Shown here in pieces: positions 61,884 through 64,000 of a stretch of DNA of 64,000 bases (positions are counted from its first letter, which is position 1; every line of letters begins with the position of its first letter). Source of the DNA: Paulinella micropora (Eukaryota > Cercozoa > Imbricatea > Euglyphida); assembly GCA_009731375.1 (NCBI GenBank), contig BJOX01000022.1:673109-737108 (forward strand), read 5' to 3'. A program made the translations under genes and the position numbers. The notes below the pieces were generated by a model, which made no database searches, was not told the origin of the DNA, and saw nothing but the letters and a program-made list of their open reading frames with translations.

Positions 61884-64000
61884 ACAATGGAGACACATAC
61901 CTATAACGGCAAAGTCTACAGGTTGGATAGATTAAAATCAAATCAATCAGGGGTCAGGATGTGCTATATATCAAACCGAAGGAAAGGAAGTATAAGATAG
62001 ATACACCGACCGCCCAAAATTACTTAAACCAAGTAAGAGGCGCTGTGTATTTTGAGCACCACACTATACCAATAGCACCGACCTCACCAAACATTGAAGA
62101 AAAGAAAGATAGAAAAGAAAATGTCGAAGACTTGATGCGGTATGGGAATTACGAAATCAAGCGAGGTGACAGAAAGGAACACAAATTAGGAATTAACGAA
62201 AGTATTTATTCGGTTAGGTTGAATGGAAACTTTCGTTCATTTACTATGCGAAATGTTATGAGATTTGTTGATATTATTTTGAATGACTTTCTCAAAAGAC
62301 AAAATCCAAATAATATGGTTAATTTAGGGATTGAGTTTGTAGATTATTATGGAAAGGTATCTACGGGACTTCATAAGATTAATCAAATTTCTGTGGATGA
62401 TGTCTTAGAAAGATTGTTGGCAATTTCAGAGCAACGAATTTTTATATACAGACGAAAAAGGCACTAATTTAGATAAATTAAGGTTTGTATTAAAACCTGT
62501 TTAGCAAGGCTACAGGTTTTGAATAAATTAGATGTCTATAAAAAGAAAGGGGTAATTCAAATCAAAAATGACGACAACATATGCTTAGGTAGTGCGATCG
62601 TTGTTGTGAAAGCAAAAATTGAAAAACACCAGATATTGATGGGACGAAAAATTCAAGAGGAGTTAGCTAAAGAACTACACAAAGCAAATGTAATTGAGGA
62701 TGTGTGCGGTATTCCGGAAATTAGCAAATGTAATTGAGGATGTGTGCGGTATTCCGGAAATTAATACCTTTGCTGATTTCATTAAATATAATTTGGTTAT
62801 TGTTGAATTCCCTGATAAAATAGTTTATAAAACAGAACTTGAAGATGAGAAAGGAGAACGGCTTACAAACATATACATTATTAAAACAGAAGGCCACTAC
62901 GATGCCATAACTAATATGAAATCTATGGTAGGAAAAAAGAATTTCTGTGAGTTATGTTTCAGAGGCTATATGGAAAGACACTCCTGTGAAAGTAAATGTG
63001 GGTATCTGTGAAACAAAAGGATGTTTAGGTATTAATGACAGAAGTGAATGCAAGGAATGTCGTTCCTGCTGTAGAAACTTTCCTAATAAGCAATGCTTTG
63101 AAAATCATAAAGGAAGCACTTGTGATATCAAAGCGAAATGTAAGGGATGTGGCTTAAACTACAGGAAGAAGGATATTCATAAGTGCGGGTATGCTAAGTG
63201 CAGTAATTGCAAACTAGTGAAACCGCTTGATATCAATGCGAGATTACAAAGAAAGAAATCTTACAGCCTTCTGAGAAATACATATTCTTGATTTTGAAGC
63301 TACACATGACACTGGCGAGCATATCGTAAATTACACTGAAAGCCAGTATTTTGATGAAAAGCAATCACCCGTTATCTATAAGTATTAAAGATTTCTGTTT
63401 GTGAGCCCTTATCAGAGTTTCCTAAAACCTTTGGACTGGCAGAACTTAAAAAAGGTTTCTTTCCTCACTTCTTCAAATACAGCTAAAAATAAAAACTACG
63501 TCGGAGTTATTCCACATAAGAAACATTACGGCTACGACACTATGAAAGAAGGTAAGAGAAAGGAGTTTCTGGAATGGTATCAAGAGCAGGTAAGCAGTCA
63601 TAACCACTTTGATATGGCTAAGGAAATAGCAGAGTATTGTCATAGCGATGTTGATATTTTAAGAAAGGGCTGTATGGATTTTAGAAAGCAGTTTTTAGAG
63701 TTCGGTATTGACCCTTTTCAATATACTACAATCGCGAGTTGTGTTATGGCCTTATACAGAGCAGACTATATGCCAGAGAACTCAATCGCTGTTTTGAAGG
63801 CGGAAAAAAAGAACAGGATGACTTCAAGGGTATGTGTTGAATGGTTGGCTTGCAGGGCAAGATTAGATAAGACAGACATTAAACACGCATTCAATGGTGG
63901 TGAAAAAATATTTAATCTGTCTGGCACCAAAGTGTATGTGGATGGATGGGACGAGAAAAACAAAACCGCTTACGAGTTTTATGGGTGTCATTGGCACGGC
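61884..64000 (+). pseudogene. Protein-primed family B DNA polymerase (Polinton/adintovirus type), broken and partial
   Basis: Start about 61884-61891 (METHTYNGKVYRL). Landmarks across several frames: RSFTMRNVMRFVDIILNDFL and ISVDDVLERLL; KKGVIQIKNDDNICLGSAI; GHYDAITNMKSMVGKKNFC then a Cys/His-rich zinc region (CELC, CECRSCC, CFENH, CKGCG, CSNC; about 62947-63230); exonuclease I core DFEATHDTGEHI at 63290; FPKTFGLAELKKGFFPHF; exonuclease III core YCHSDVDIL at about 63634; DPFQYTTIASCV; the ..FYGCHWHG end, entering the palm. The gap between Exo I and FPKTF is only about 120 bp, so Exo II and more is deleted. At least five frame breaks. Runs off the window. Confidence 0.85.
62684..62763 (+). repeat. 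40-bp exact tandem duplication inside the polymerase
   Basis: 62684-62723 is repeated at 62724-62763 (starts GCAAATGTAATTGAGG, includes GTGCGGTATTCCGG). Forty is not a multiple of three, so it shifts the frame (VIEDVCGIPEI is read twice in two frames). Confidence 0.9.

Overview
The window is nuclear DNA from a eukaryote, probably a protist or alga. I cannot name the species. The evidence is spliceosomal exons with AG/GT borders, Ty1/copia and Ty3/gypsy-like retroelements, a DNA-transposon MITE and a Polinton-type DNA polymerase. No rRNA, tRNA or CRISPR was seen. About 40% of the window is simple-sequence DNA (CTAT, TATG, CATA, CTTA, TAC and hexanucleotide repeats). Long 'reading frames' made of those repeats are not genes.

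Region 1 (about 1-26,737, + strand) is the 3' part of one very large gene for a class C (GABA-B/mGluR-like) G-protein-coupled receptor. Seven exons (566-5921) encode the seven-helix domain and join in phase. More exons encode a long Ser/Arg/Gln-rich cytoplasmic tail ending at a TGA at 26,735-26,737. The ligand-binding domain would lie upstream of the window. Almost every intron is built from microsatellite, and the repeat itself often supplies the splice signals (GTATGT or GTACGT donors; TATAG, CATAG or CTAG acceptors). The introns also hold many partial, decayed exon copies, four copies of a roughly 400-bp dispersed repeat and one 208-bp MITE. The tail has three related modules. One is shattered into small exons separated by microsatellites, while its relatives are read in long uninterrupted exons.

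Region 2 (about 28,200-57,701) is a nested stack of LTR retroelements. The outer element (LTRs about 590 bp, internal part about 38,683-49,786) is a decayed Ty3/gypsy-like element with gag-like, zinc-finger, protease-like and RNase H-like pieces, no visible reverse transcriptase motif and several unrecognised ORFs. A Ty1/copia element has inserted into each of its LTRs: copia 1 at 28,932-38,353 (TSD AGTCA) and copia 2 at about 50,378-57,678 (TSD GAAGA). Both have a primer site matching the anticodon loop of initiator tRNA-Met. Both are broken by stops, frameshifts or deletions.

Region 3 (57,702-60,660) is non-coding or unrecognised sequence and a 1.2-kb GATA-type microsatellite. Region 4 (60,660-64,000) is an AT-rich island with small lysine-rich ORFs, hairpins and a frame-broken protein-primed family B DNA polymerase of Polinton/adintovirus type. 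It runs off the window end and looks like an endogenous viral element.
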